Assembly: GCA_964498065.1 (NCBI GenBank)
Contig: CAZCFZ010000041.1
Coordinates: 1-34,366 of the forward strand
DNA length: 34,366 nucleotides
DNA from: FEN-1297 sp964498065
Lineage (GTDB): Bacteria; Bacteroidota; Ignavibacteria; Ignavibacteriales; Ignavibacteriaceae
Direction: 5' to 3'
The notes under the pieces are model-generated. The model saw nothing but the letters and a program-made list of their open reading frames with translations. It made no database searches and was not told the DNA's origin. The position numbers and the translations under genes are program-made. Below are positions 9,048-17,674 of this stretch, piece after piece. Position 1 is the stretch's first letter. Every line of letters begins with the position of its first letter.

Positions 9048-11345
9048 ATGAAAAATAAAGTTCTCACAATTTTGAGTGTGTGTTTTCTTATTGCTTCTTA
9101 CTGTTTTGCCCAGGATCCCGGTTACTATAAAAAGAAAAGCACCTGGCTGCAAACATTAATTGCCTCCAGAGAAACTTTCATAAAACAACAGAACGAAATT
9201 AATTCCAGAATTAAATTGGTTTTAGAACCCTGGTACAGCGTAGGATATTTTCGATGCAAGCCGGGAGATTCGTTCAAGAAAAATTTTCCTCCGGAAGATA
9301 GAAGTGATTTAAATGCAACATATGATAACGATAAATATAAGTGGGAAAAAAGATCCGGATGGGAAGACGGGACTGTTATAAAATTTAAACCAATTGAAAA
9401 CAGTGTAATTTATCTGCAAAGAAATATTAAATGTGACCGTGATACTAACTTGAAAGCTTATTTAGGAAGCGATGACGGTCTAAAAGCCTGGCTTAACGGA
9501 AAGCTGATAATTAGTCATGATGTAGATCGGGCATGCAGCCCGAATGAAGATACCGCCGACTTGAATCTTATAGAAGGCGTCAACAAATTATTTGTTAAAG
9601 TAAATAATAATAACGGTGATTTCGGTTTTTATTTTTCTCTGCATAAAAGAGATCCTAAGGAATATTTGTGGAGCTTAATTGAAAGAGACTTTCCGACAAC
9701 AGAAGACATCAAAGAAATTACATGGGTACAGCAAAGCGGCATATGGCTAAAAGATTGGATACCCGGAGATTACACCGATATTGCAAAAAAATATTCCGAT
9801 GCAGTTAAGGAAATATCTCCAAAAATTGCAGCAGAAATATTAAGTCAGGCACCCGGCGCTAAAAGTATTCCGGCAATTGAAAAAATAAACAGTGAATTCG
9901 AAAAAGCGATTGAGGGCGAATATGTAATTCTTACACCCCAACCTTCACCCGAACCCAAAATTAACGGTCCGCAAATATACGGTGTAAGACCGGGAAATCC
10001 TTTTTTATACAGGATTCCTGTAACAGGTGTAAGACCGATGAAATTTTCCGTCGAAAATTTACCTGAAGGACTGCATCTTAATTCTCAAAAAGGAATTATC
10101 ACAGGCACGATCGAAAAGAAAGGAGAATTCATATTAACTTTTAAAGCCGAGAATAAACTTGGTTCGGCAGAAAGAAAATTTAAGATTGTATGCGGAAATA
10201 AAATTGCTTTAACACCGCCAATGGGCTGGAACAGCTGGAATTGCTTCGCGAGCTCGGTGAGTGAAAAAAAAGTACATTCCGCTGCAGAAGCAATGATAAA
10301 AAGCGGACTCGTAAACCACGGCTGGAGCTATATTAACATAGACGATTACTGGGAAACAAAACCCGGATCAGATGATTCTACTCTAATCGGCAAACCTAGA
10401 GACAAGGAAGGCAACATCATTCCGAACAAAAGATTTCCGGATATGAAAGCATTGGCCGACTTTATACATTCTAACGGATTGAAAATGGGAATTTATTCTT
10501 CGCCTGGTCCTTTAACCTGCGGCGGATGTATAGGCAGTCTTGGGCATGAAGAAAATGATGCTGAACAATATGGCAGGTGGGGTGTTGATTATCTGAAGTA
10601 CGATTGGTGTTCTTATGACGGCGATAGAAATAATATCCATGATCTAATGAAACCATACATAGTTATGAGGAAAGCATTAAATACGGTAAAGCGCGATATC
10701 GTATTCAGCTTATGTCAGTATGGTATGGGCAACGTATGGGAATGGGGTGCAAAAGTCGGAGGAAACAGCTGGCGTACCACAGGAGACATAAACGATACAT
10801 GGGACAGAATGAGTCAAATTGGCTTCAGCCAGGACAGCTTGGCAAAATATGCAGGTCCCGGGCATTGGAATGATCCTGATATGCTGGTTGTAGGATTAGT
10901 TGGATGGGGAGAAAATCTGCATCCGACAAGATTAACTCCAAATGAACAATATACTCATATAAGTCTTTGGTGCCTGCTCTCTGCACCGCTTTTAATCGGC
11001 TGCGATATGACTAAGCTGGATAAATTTACTCTCGGACTGCTGACAAACGATGAAGTACTTGCTGTTGATCAGGATACTCTTGGCATACAGGCAAGCAGAG
11101 TTTCCAGGAAAGGCGACGCAGAAGTATGGGCAAAAAAACTTGAAGACGGATCGGAAGCAGTAGGATTATTTAATCGCGGATCAAAAAAAATTAAGATAAC
11201 TGCCGGCTTTAAAGTGCTTGGATTAGGAAAAAAATGTTCGGTAAGAGATCTCTGGAGGCAAAAAGATTTGGGATTATTTGAAAATCAATTTACCGCAGAA
11301 GTTCCGCCTCACGGAGTTGTGCTGGTCAAAATAAAAAATCAATAA
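9048..11345 (+). CDS. Secreted GH27-type alpha-galactosidase with N-terminal sugar-binding-like and He_PIG domains
   Basis: 765-aa glycoside hydrolase expected to release terminal alpha-galactose (or a related sugar) from plant glycans. A Sec signal peptide ends near residue 21 (CFA/Q). Residues about 60-200 form a jelly-roll-like region (SDDGLKAWLNGK, then a VNKLFVKV strand) like PA14-type ligand-binding modules. About 305-382 is a putative Ig (He_PIG) domain. The GH27 barrel starts at PPMGWNSWNCF (390-400), with likely nucleophile Asp519 (YLKYDWC) and acid/base Asp580 (RTTGDI). A beta-sandwich closes the C-terminus. I chose ATG 9048 rather than the in-frame GTG at 9036 because the signal peptide then starts normally and GTGAGG precedes it. 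Long direct repeats lie on both sides of the gene, hinting that it was moved or duplicated into place. Confidence 0.85.
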   Translation: MKNKVLTILSVCFLIASYCFAQDPGYYKKKSTWLQTLIASRETFIKQQNEINSRIKLVLEPWYSVGYFRCKPGDSFKKNFPPEDRSDLNATYDNDKYKWEKRSGWEDGTVIKFKPIENSVIYLQRNIKCDRDTNLKAYLGSDDGLKAWLNGKLIISHDVDRACSPNEDTADLNLIEGVNKLFVKVNNNNGDFGFYFSLHKRDPKEYLWSLIERDFPTTEDIKEITWVQQSGIWLKDWIPGDYTDIAKKYSDAVKEISPKIAAEILSQAPGAKSIPAIEKINSEFEKAIEGEYVILTPQPSPEPKINGPQIYGVRPGNPFLYRIPVTGVRPMKFSVENLPEGLHLNSQKGIITGTIEKKGEFILTFKAENKLGSAERKFKIVCGNKIALTPPMGWNSWNCFASSVSEKKVHSAAEAMIKSGLVNHGWSYINIDDYWETKPGSDDSTLIGKPRDKEGNIIPNKRFPDMKALADFIHSNGLKMGIYSSPGPLTCGGCIGSLGHEENDAEQYGRWGVDYLKYDWCSYDGDRNNIHDLMKPYIVMRKALNTVKRDIVFSLCQYGMGNVWEWGAKVGGNSWRTTGDINDTWDRMSQIGFSQDSLAKYAGPGHWNDPDMLVVGLVGWGENLHPTRLTPNEQYTHISLWCLLSAPLLIGCDMTKLDKFTLGLLTNDEVLAVDQDTLGIQASRVSRKGDAEVWAKKLEDGSEAVGLFNRGSKKIKITAGFKVLGLGKKCSVRDLWRQKDLGLFENQFTAEVPPHGVVLVKIKNQ

Positions 11346-11358
11346 TTGTTTTATATTT

Positions 11359-11452
11359 TAATGATTCAACAGGATATGATTATAACTTTTATGTTATCCT
11401 AATTTCTATTAATATATATAAGCAGGTGACATATGAATAAAAAATTTTCGAT
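11359..11452 (+). repeat. Direct repeat copy B, downstream of the GH27 gene
   Basis: 94-bp partner of 8870-8963, same orientation, about 2.5 kb apart, with the GH27 gene between the two copies. Copy B keeps an AGCAGGTGA ribosome-site-like block and an ATG at 11433, so the ancestral unit was probably a promoter, leader and start region of a gene. Confidence 0.7.
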
Positions 11453-11477
11453 ACTTTGTTGTATTTCAAATAAATAA
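11433..11477 (+). pseudogene. Truncated start of a secreted-protein gene (14 codons)
   Basis: ATG 11433 opens a 14-codon frame MNKKFSILCCISNK that resembles the first half of a Sec signal peptide (basic start, then hydrophobic) and stops at TAA 11475-11477. An AGG lies seven to ten bases upstream. It sits at the end of direct-repeat copy B. Most likely the stub of a gene whose body has been lost. A real micropeptide cannot be excluded but nothing supports one. Confidence 0.4.
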
Positions 11478-11584
11478 AGTCCTTTTATGTTTGAAAAAAC
11501 AGATCATTACATAAATCTTAATTAACATTTGCTGCTAAAAATAAATTTTTTCTTGCGTTTAATGAGTATGTTCTTTATTTTAAC

Positions 11585-11602
11585 GATGTGTGCGCACACA
11601 TC
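11585..11602. promoter_or_regulatory. Perfect 18-bp palindrome, candidate operator
   Basis: GATGTGTGCGCACACATC is identical to its reverse complement. LacI/GalR-family operators are palindromes, often with a central CG, as here. It lies 160 bp before the regulator start. The second site (11688-11707) shares the GTGTG...CACAC arms. Confidence 0.6.
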
Positions 11603-11687
11603 CTTATAATTTTTGTAAAAAACATGAACTGAGTTGACCGGAGTATCCTTATTACTAATTAGTATTTTAAATAAATAAAAGATTAAA

Positions 11688-11707
11688 AAAGTGTGTATGC
11701 ACACTTT
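11688..11707. promoter_or_regulatory. Second GTGTG/CACAC palindrome, candidate operator
   Basis: AAAGTGTG and CACACTTT form perfect 8-bp arms around a central TATG. It lies 55 bp upstream of the regulator ATG at 11762, where bound protein would block its promoter, so autoregulation is likely. It overlaps an alternative in-frame ATG at 11693, an argument against that earlier start. Confidence 0.6.
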
Positions 11708-11761
11708 AATGTTTCAATTTGTTTTATTGATAATACAATAGGAATTCAATTCTTAATAAAT

Positions 11762-12829
11762 ATGAAACCAACTATAAAACTGATTGCTAAGTTGGCTAAT
11801 GTATCGGCCGGAACAGTGGATCGCGTTATTAATAATCGCGGTAAAGTAAAACCAGTTACAAGAGAAAAAATAGAAAAAATTATCCAGGATTTAAATTATA
11901 AACCGAATTTGTTTGCGCGAAATCTCGCTCTCGATCCATCTTTCAATATTGCTGTAATTATACCTTACCTAGAACAAGACGGCGGATATTGGAGCCTGCC
12001 TAAAATTGGAATTGATAAAGCATGTGCTAATCTCCGGCATTTCGGGTTGAATGTCCAATTCTTACTGTTCGATAAATTTTTAATAAGTACTTTTTTAGAA
12101 GCAGCCCAAAAAGTATTAAATGGAAATTTTAACGGAGTACTTTTGGCTCCTATTTATATGGAACAAACAAAATGGTTTTTCAGTCAATTACCCAAAAACG
12201 TCCCTTATGTTTTAATTGATACCGAAGTGCCTAACTCGGATTATCTTTCATCAATTCATCAAAATTCTTATCATGGAGGAATTGTTGCAGCTCAATTAAT
12301 GAGCATGATTGTGCAAAGTACTTGTACTATTTCCATGGTTAGATTTTTACCGGATACAATTCATATAAGTGAAAGAATGCGTGGATTTACTGATTACATG
12401 TCCGGTAGAAAAAATATAAAACTTATTAAAACGGATGTACCTGAAAATTGTTCAAGAACAGAAGTAGAAAATATTTTTGAAGAGCTTCTTAATGAAGAAA
12501 AAGATTTGCAGGGAGTATTCGTATCAAACTCACACACTTACGAAGTAGCTCAATATCTTGAAAATACAAATGTTGATAAGAAAATATATTTAATCGGCTT
12601 CGACCTGGTACCCGACAATATAGAATATATGAAAAAAGATATAATAGACTTTTTAATTTCACAAAATCCCGAACAACAGGGATATGCCGGAATTTATTCT
12701 CTTTATAGAAAATTAGTGGTTGGAGAAAAGGTAAGTAAAGAGATCACTATTCCGATAGAAATTATAACGAAAGAAAATCTATTATTCCATGATTCGGAAA
12801 CAGTTGCTTATAATTATGAGTACAGGTAA
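11762..12829 (+). CDS. LacI/GalR-family transcriptional regulator of the sugar locus
   Basis: 355-aa DNA-binding regulator. The N-terminal helix-turn-helix (IKLIAKLANVSAGTVDRVIN, residues 5-24) and hinge region (YKPNLFARNLA, 46-56) are typical of LacI/GalR, followed by a periplasmic-binding-protein-like effector domain from about residue 62 (NIAVIIPYL) to the end. ATG 11762 is chosen because it gives the usual LacI N-terminus; a start at 11693 would add 23 non-conserved residues and run through an operator-like palindrome. Such regulators bind a sugar and release DNA. Position suggests control of the symporter and pentose genes downstream, with itself as a target. The sugar is unknown; L-arabinose, xylose or galactose are candidates. 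Confidence 0.88.
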   Translation: MKPTIKLIAKLANVSAGTVDRVINNRGKVKPVTREKIEKIIQDLNYKPNLFARNLALDPSFNIAVIIPYLEQDGGYWSLPKIGIDKACANLRHFGLNVQFLLFDKFLISTFLEAAQKVLNGNFNGVLLAPIYMEQTKWFFSQLPKNVPYVLIDTEVPNSDYLSSIHQNSYHGGIVAAQLMSMIVQSTCTISMVRFLPDTIHISERMRGFTDYMSGRKNIKLIKTDVPENCSRTEVENIFEELLNEEKDLQGVFVSNSHTYEVAQYLENTNVDKKIYLIGFDLVPDNIEYMKKDIIDFLISQNPEQQGYAGIYSLYRKLVVGEKVSKEITIPIEIITKENLLFHDSETVAYNYEYR

Positions 12830-12998
12830 TTTAAATAGAAAATCCTGTTCTTTTAAAAAGAGTTTGTTAAACAATAGTAGAAAATATTTCTCAGGGTGAA
12901 AAGTTTAACTATAATTAAATAACTATAATTTTAATAACCTATAAAAATGTACAACTATTTAACTATTTCAATTTAAGAATTTTTTAAAGGGAAAATTT

Positions 12999-14732
12999 AT
13001 GATAAACGGTACATTCTTTGGTTTTACACCAATATTAGCAAGCACTTCCAGTCTTGTTTCTCTAAACTGGATTGATTCGGTAATTATAGCAATATATTTC
13101 ATTTTTGTCCTGGGAATTGGATACTACTTATTGAAGTATACTAAAACCGGCGACGATTTCTTTCTGGCTGGAAGAAAAATGACTGCCTGGATTGCCGGTC
13201 TTTCTTTTATAGCGGCAAATCTCGGTTCACTAGAACTGATGGGATGGGCAGCTTCGGCTTATCAATACGGTATTCTTGCAACTCACTGGTATTGGATAGG
13301 TGCTATACCGGCAATGCTTTTCCTTGCAATTATAATGATGCCATTCTATTATATATCAAAAACGCATTCGGTCCCCGGATATTTGAAGCTTCGTTTTGGT
13401 GAAAGCTCCAGTATGCTGTCTGCAGTTACATTCGGCTTTATGACCGTACTTATGAGCGGTATAAATATGTACGCCATGGCCCTGGTAATGAAAGTCGTAC
13501 TCGGCTGGGATATTAATTTCAGTATCTGGGTTTCTTCAATTACCGTTATGGTCTATGTTGTCCTCGGCGGACTGCTTTCGGCAATCTTTAATGAAGTACT
13601 TCAATTTGTGCTAATATGGCTTGGTGCACTTTTAGTTCCGATTCTAGGCTTAATCGAAGTTGGCGGCTGGGGAGGCTTGATTGCAAGAATTCATCAAAAT
13701 TTTCCTCATGGAGATTATATACATTTATGGAGTACGCTGGGATCCTTCAAAGATAATCCGATGGGAATAAACTGGATCGGAATTGTCTTTGGTCTTGGTG
13801 CAATTATTTCATTCGGATACTGGACGACAGACTTTCTTGTAGTTCAAAGGCTTCTTGCTGCAAAAGATTTGCGCTCTGCAAAAATGGCTCCGATTATCGG
13901 CGCAGGTTTTAAGATGTTTGTTCCGATTATAGTTATTCTTCCGGGTTTGTTGGGATTAGCAGTATTGCCGCATCTGGTTAGCCAGCAGGAAGCTGTTGCA
14001 ACCGGCGCTCAAAGTTATAATGAAGTCCTTCCTTTGATGCTTGCACGATATTTAAGTCCGGGGCTGCTTGGACTTGGAATTACTGCACTGATTGCCGGTT
14101 TTATGTCCGGAATGGCAGGCAACGTAAGTGCATTTGCAACAGTATGGACGTATGATATTTATAAGCCTATTCATCTTAAGCTAAAAGGCACGGAAAGAGA
14201 AGATGCTTATTATGTAAAAATGGGACGATGGACTACCTTTCTCGGCGTAATCGTTAGCATCGGTACTGCATATCTCGTTCAAGATTTTGCAAGTATTATG
14301 GATTATGTTCAAGCGTTGTTCAGTTTCTTTATCGCACCGCTATTTGGTACGGTTGTCCTTGGTATGCTTTGGAAGAGGGCAACAGCCGCTGGCGGTTTCT
14401 GGGGACTGCTGTCCGGCATTGTTTCATCCGTGGGGATGTACTTAGCTGTTAAATTTGATCCTGCTATGCTGAAAGTTTTTGCACTTTCTGCCGATGCTAA
14501 AACTATGGCAGCTGATATGTATAGAGCACTTTGGTCATGGTTAATATGCGTTGGCGTTACTGTAATAGTCAGCTACTTAACAAAACCGAAAGCGGAAGCA
14601 GAGCTTAACGGCCTGGTTCGGAGCTGCACAGTGCTTCCATCCGAAGGGGATTTACCGCTGACTAAACGTCCAATATTTTGGGCCGGAGTAGTCTTAGTAG
14701 TTTTTATAATACTAAATATAATTTTCTGGTAG
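12999..14732 (+). CDS. Sodium:solute symporter (SSS family), probable Na+/sugar importer
   Basis: 577-aa transporter with about 14 hydrophobic helices. The SSS signature region GDDFFLAGRKM lies at 51-61, followed by helix-rich segments such as ANLGSLELMGWA (73-84) and GLGITALIAGFMSG in the middle. Members of the SglT-like branch bring sugars in with Na+. AAAGGG before ATG 12999 is a plausible ribosome site. It follows the regulator and precedes mutarotase and pentose kinases, so pentose or galactose import is the likely job. No ABC or TonB-dependent (SusCD) uptake genes are in the window, so this appears to be the locus's only importer. The sugar specificity is inferred from context. Confidence 0.88.
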   Translation: MINGTFFGFTPILASTSSLVSLNWIDSVIIAIYFIFVLGIGYYLLKYTKTGDDFFLAGRKMTAWIAGLSFIAANLGSLELMGWAASAYQYGILATHWYWIGAIPAMLFLAIIMMPFYYISKTHSVPGYLKLRFGESSSMLSAVTFGFMTVLMSGINMYAMALVMKVVLGWDINFSIWVSSITVMVYVVLGGLLSAIFNEVLQFVLIWLGALLVPILGLIEVGGWGGLIARIHQNFPHGDYIHLWSTLGSFKDNPMGINWIGIVFGLGAIISFGYWTTDFLVVQRLLAAKDLRSAKMAPIIGAGFKMFVPIIVILPGLLGLAVLPHLVSQQEAVATGAQSYNEVLPLMLARYLSPGLLGLGITALIAGFMSGMAGNVSAFATVWTYDIYKPIHLKLKGTEREDAYYVKMGRWTTFLGVIVSIGTAYLVQDFASIMDYVQALFSFFIAPLFGTVVLGMLWKRATAAGGFWGLLSGIVSSVGMYLAVKFDPAMLKVFALSADAKTMAADMYRALWSWLICVGVTVIVSYLTKPKAEAELNGLVRSCTVLPSEGDLPLTKRPIFWAGVVLVVFIILNIIFW

Positions 14733-14741
14733 GAGGTAGAC

Positions 14742-14960
14742 ATGTCAGAAGTAGGAAGAATTTCAATTTGGTTTTTCATCGGTTTGATATTATTAATTTA
14801 CGGTATCATAGTTTTTGGAGCCGGAATTTATGGATTGTTCAACCCGTCATTTGGCGCCGATGTTGTACTTCATCAGCTTCACTCCGACATTTGGTGGGGT
14901 GCATTGCTAGTAATTCTCGGCTTAGTATATATATTTAAATTTAAACCCGGGAAAGGATAA
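14742..14960 (+). CDS. Small two-helix membrane protein paired with the symporter
   Basis: 72-aa protein with two hydrophobic helices (about 7-31 and 49-67) joined by a short loop containing HQLHSDIWW. A strong ribosome site (GGAGG at 14732-14736) precedes ATG 14742, only 9 bp after the symporter stop, so the two are co-expressed. I do not recognise a named family. Its pairing with an SSS transporter suggests an accessory or stabilising subunit; that is inference. Confidence 0.65.
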   Translation: MSEVGRISIWFFIGLILLIYGIIVFGAGIYGLFNPSFGADVVLHQLHSDIWWGALLVILGLVYIFKFKPGKG

Positions 14961-15009
14961 CAATTATAATTTACTTCGGATTTTCAAACCAAATTTTTGG
15001 AGGAATAAA

Positions 15010-16152
15010 ATGAAAAAGTTATTGCTTACATTAACTGTCTTTGCATTCTCATTCTTAATGGTTTTTGCTCAGTCAGGTAAAATGGAAAAGTCGACTATTC
15101 AAAAATCATTATTCGGGACAATGAAGGATGGTAAAAAAGTTTACGAGTTCACACTGCACAACAAGCTAGGCGCTGAATTGAAAGTTATTACATACGGTGC
15201 CAGAGTTGTTTCGCTTACTATGCCGGACCGCAACGGGAAATACGCAGACATTGTCCTCGGTTACGACAATCTAAAGAGCTATGTAAACAGCACTGATTAT
15301 TTCGGTTCAATTGTCGGACGGTACGCCAATAGAATCGGCGGAGCAGAGATTACATTAAACGGAAAGACATACAAGCTCTCTGCAAATGAAAGAGGTAATG
15401 AACTTCATGGCGGTAAGCTTGGATTCAGCGAAGTCGTGTGGGAAGGAAAACCTCTTAATACCAAAGAAGGTCCGGCCTTGGAACTTACTTTAATCAGTCC
15501 GAATGGCGACCAGGGTTATCCCGGAAAGATGACCGTCCATGTTACGTACACTCTTACTAACAATAACGAATTAAAAATCCAATATGAAGCTACGACAAAT
15601 AAAGAAACAGTTATAAATCTATCGCATCATTCTTATTTCAATCTGACAGGCGATCCGCATAATACAATTCTCAACTGTAAACTAAAAATAGATGCGAATT
15701 CCTTTACTCCGATTAATGATCAGCTTATCCCGACAGGCAAAATTGAAAAAGTTGCAGGAACCCCACTTGATTTCAGAAAACTTACAACTATTGGGAAAAG
15801 GATAAATGATAACTTCAAACAGCTTAAACTAGCCGGCGGTTATGATTTCAATTTTGTATTAGACAACTATAACGGGAAAGTTCGTCAAGTTGCGGATGTT
15901 TATGATCCTTCCAGCGGAAGATACATGGAGGTATTCACAAATCAGCCGGGTATTCAATTTTATTCGGGTAATTTTTTAAATGGTACCCAGATTGGTAAAG
16001 GTGGAATTGCATATCAACAGCATGCAGGCCTATGCCTGGAAGCTCAGCACTTTCCCGATTCACCGCATGAACCTCAATGGCCGTCTGTTATTCTGAAACC
16101 CGGACAGGTTTATCATCAGACTACTATTTATAAATTCACTACTAAAAAGTAA
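15010..16152 (+). CDS. Secreted aldose 1-epimerase (mutarotase)
   Basis: 380-aa GalM-like enzyme that interconverts alpha and beta anomers of aldoses. A Sec signal peptide ends at about residue 20 (VFA/Q), placing it outside the cytoplasm. Family motifs: GRYANRI (103-109), NELHGG (130-135), SHHSYFNLTGD with catalytic His207 (205-215), GGYDFN (276-281) and CLEAQHFP with catalytic base Glu344. GGAGG at 14999-15003 precedes ATG 15010. A second, cytosolic copy (19126-20142) has no signal. Two compartments suggest that sugars released outside are equilibrated before uptake and again after it. Confidence 0.9.
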   Translation: MKKLLLTLTVFAFSFLMVFAQSGKMEKSTIQKSLFGTMKDGKKVYEFTLHNKLGAELKVITYGARVVSLTMPDRNGKYADIVLGYDNLKSYVNSTDYFGSIVGRYANRIGGAEITLNGKTYKLSANERGNELHGGKLGFSEVVWEGKPLNTKEGPALELTLISPNGDQGYPGKMTVHVTYTLTNNNELKIQYEATTNKETVINLSHHSYFNLTGDPHNTILNCKLKIDANSFTPINDQLIPTGKIEKVAGTPLDFRKLTTIGKRINDNFKQLKLAGGYDFNFVLDNYNGKVRQVADVYDPSSGRYMEVFTNQPGIQFYSGNFLNGTQIGKGGIAYQQHAGLCLEAQHFPDSPHEPQWPSVILKPGQVYHQTTIYKFTTKK

Positions 16153-16166
16153 ATTCGGAGAATTAA

Positions 16167-17651
16167 GTGTTAAGCTTAGGTTATGACGTCGGCAGCTCAT
16201 CAATTAAAGCTGCTATTATAGAAATAGAAACCGGTAAACTATTAGCGAATCAGTTTTATCCAAAAGAAGAAATGAAAATTGATTCGCCGAAACCGGGTTG
16301 GGCCGAACAAAATCCCGAAACATGGTGGGATTATATTAAAATACTTACAAAAGAAATTCTGAAAGAAAATAGAATCGACGGCGCTGCAATCGAAAGCATA
16401 GGAATTTCTTATCAAATGCACGGGCTTGTTCTTGTCGACAACAATAAAAATGTAATTAGGCCATCCATTATTTGGTGCGACAGCCGTGCAGTTGACATAG
16501 GCAATAAGGCTTTTAAAAAAATCGGAAATGAAAAATGCCTTAAGAATATGCTTAACTCGCCGGGAAACTTTACTGCATCTAAGCTAAGATGGGTGAAGGA
16601 AAATGAACCCGCAAAGTTTAAGAAAATTTATAAGTTTATGCTTCCCGGTGATTTCATTGCCATGAAATTGACCGGTGAAATTACTACAACATATTCTGGT
16701 TTATCCGAAGGAATTTTCTGGGACTTTAAGAAAAGAAAAATTTCAAAAGATGTTCTTGATTATTTTGAATTTGATGAGAAAATTTTCCCCGATGCAAAAC
16801 CGACTTTTGAAGTACACGGCCGGCTTACCAAACAAGCTGCATCGGAACTCGGCTTAAAAGAGGGGACAGCAGTTTCATATCGCGCCGGAGATCAGCCGAA
16901 CAATGCATTCTCGTTAAATGTGCTTAATCCCGGAGAGATTGCTGCAACTGCCGGAACATCAGGCGTTGTTTACGGAATTATTGACAAAGCAAGCTACGAT
17001 TCAAAATCACGTGTGAATCCTTTCATTCATGTTAATTATACTGATAAGCAGGAACGTCTTGGCGTTCTTCTCTGCGTAAACGGAACCGGAATATTAAATT
17101 CTTGGCTGCGAAAAAATATCGGAATAAATTTTAGCTATGATGAAATGAATTCTATAGCCGAAAACATAAACATCGGTTCGGATGGGGTTTCGGTTTTGCC
17201 TTTCGGTAATGGTGCGGAACGAATCTTTCAAGATAAGATAATCGGCTGCCAGGTTTTGGATTTGGATTTTAACCGGCACTCCAAAGCACATCTCATTCGC
17301 GCTGCTCAAGAGGGAATTGCATTCTCATTAAAATATGGCATTGATATTATGGCTGAAATGGGACTGGATATCAAAATTATACGCGCCGGTAAAGCAAATA
17401 TGTTTTTAAGTCCGGTGTTCTCTAAGACATTGGCAAACATAACCGGTGCATCAATCGAATTATTTAACACCGATGGTGCCCAGGGCGCTGCACGGGGAGC
17501 CGCTGTCGGCGCGGGATATTATAAATCATTCAAAGATGCGTTCGGTTCTCTAAACAAGGTTAATGAAATTTTACCTGAGAAAAAGGAATTGAAGCAAAGT
17601 ACGGATGCTTACGAACGTTGGTTAGGTAAGTTGAATTCATTTTTAAAATAA
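16167..17651 (+). CDS. xylB: Xylulokinase
   Basis: 494-aa FGGY sugar kinase that phosphorylates D-xylulose to D-xylulose 5-phosphate. Features: N-terminal phosphate loop GYDVGSSSIKAA (5-16), the xylulose-binding SYQMHGLV (81-88) typical of xylulokinases, catalytic Asp242 (RAGDQPNNAF), and an AGTSG loop at 262-266 for ATP. Start is GTG 16167, supported by CGGAG at 16156-16160 with normal spacing. It lies 14 bp after the mutarotase and 23 bp before xylA, so they form one transcription unit. Length and residues are normal. Other FGGY substrates are possible, but the MHG motif and adjacency to xylA favour xylulose. Confidence 0.9.
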   Translation: MLSLGYDVGSSSIKAAIIEIETGKLLANQFYPKEEMKIDSPKPGWAEQNPETWWDYIKILTKEILKENRIDGAAIESIGISYQMHGLVLVDNNKNVIRPSIIWCDSRAVDIGNKAFKKIGNEKCLKNMLNSPGNFTASKLRWVKENEPAKFKKIYKFMLPGDFIAMKLTGEITTTYSGLSEGIFWDFKKRKISKDVLDYFEFDEKIFPDAKPTFEVHGRLTKQAASELGLKEGTAVSYRAGDQPNNAFSLNVLNPGEIAATAGTSGVVYGIIDKASYDSKSRVNPFIHVNYTDKQERLGVLLCVNGTGILNSWLRKNIGINFSYDEMNSIAENINIGSDGVSVLPFGNGAERIFQDKIIGCQVLDLDFNRHSKAHLIRAAQEGIAFSLKYGIDIMAEMGLDIKIIRAGKANMFLSPVFSKTLANITGASIELFNTDGAQGAARGAAVGAGYYKSFKDAFGSLNKVNEILPEKKELKQSTDAYERWLGKLNSFLK

Positions 17652-17674
17652 AAATCAAAATAAGGAAGTAAAAA

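Larger units (their letters stand above)
11346..11761. other. 416-bp regulatory spacer between GH27 and the LacI-type regulator
   Basis: No full gene. In order it holds direct-repeat copy B (11359-11452), a 14-codon open stub (11433-11477), an 18-bp perfect palindrome (11585-11602) and a second near-perfect palindrome (11688-11707) shortly before the regulator start at 11762. The spacing suggests that this is the control region of the downstream genes. Confidence 0.6.

Noticed and set aside
11693..11761. Earlier ATG for the LacI-type regulator
   Set aside because: It overlaps the candidate operator and adds 23 residues before the normal helix-turn-helix start.
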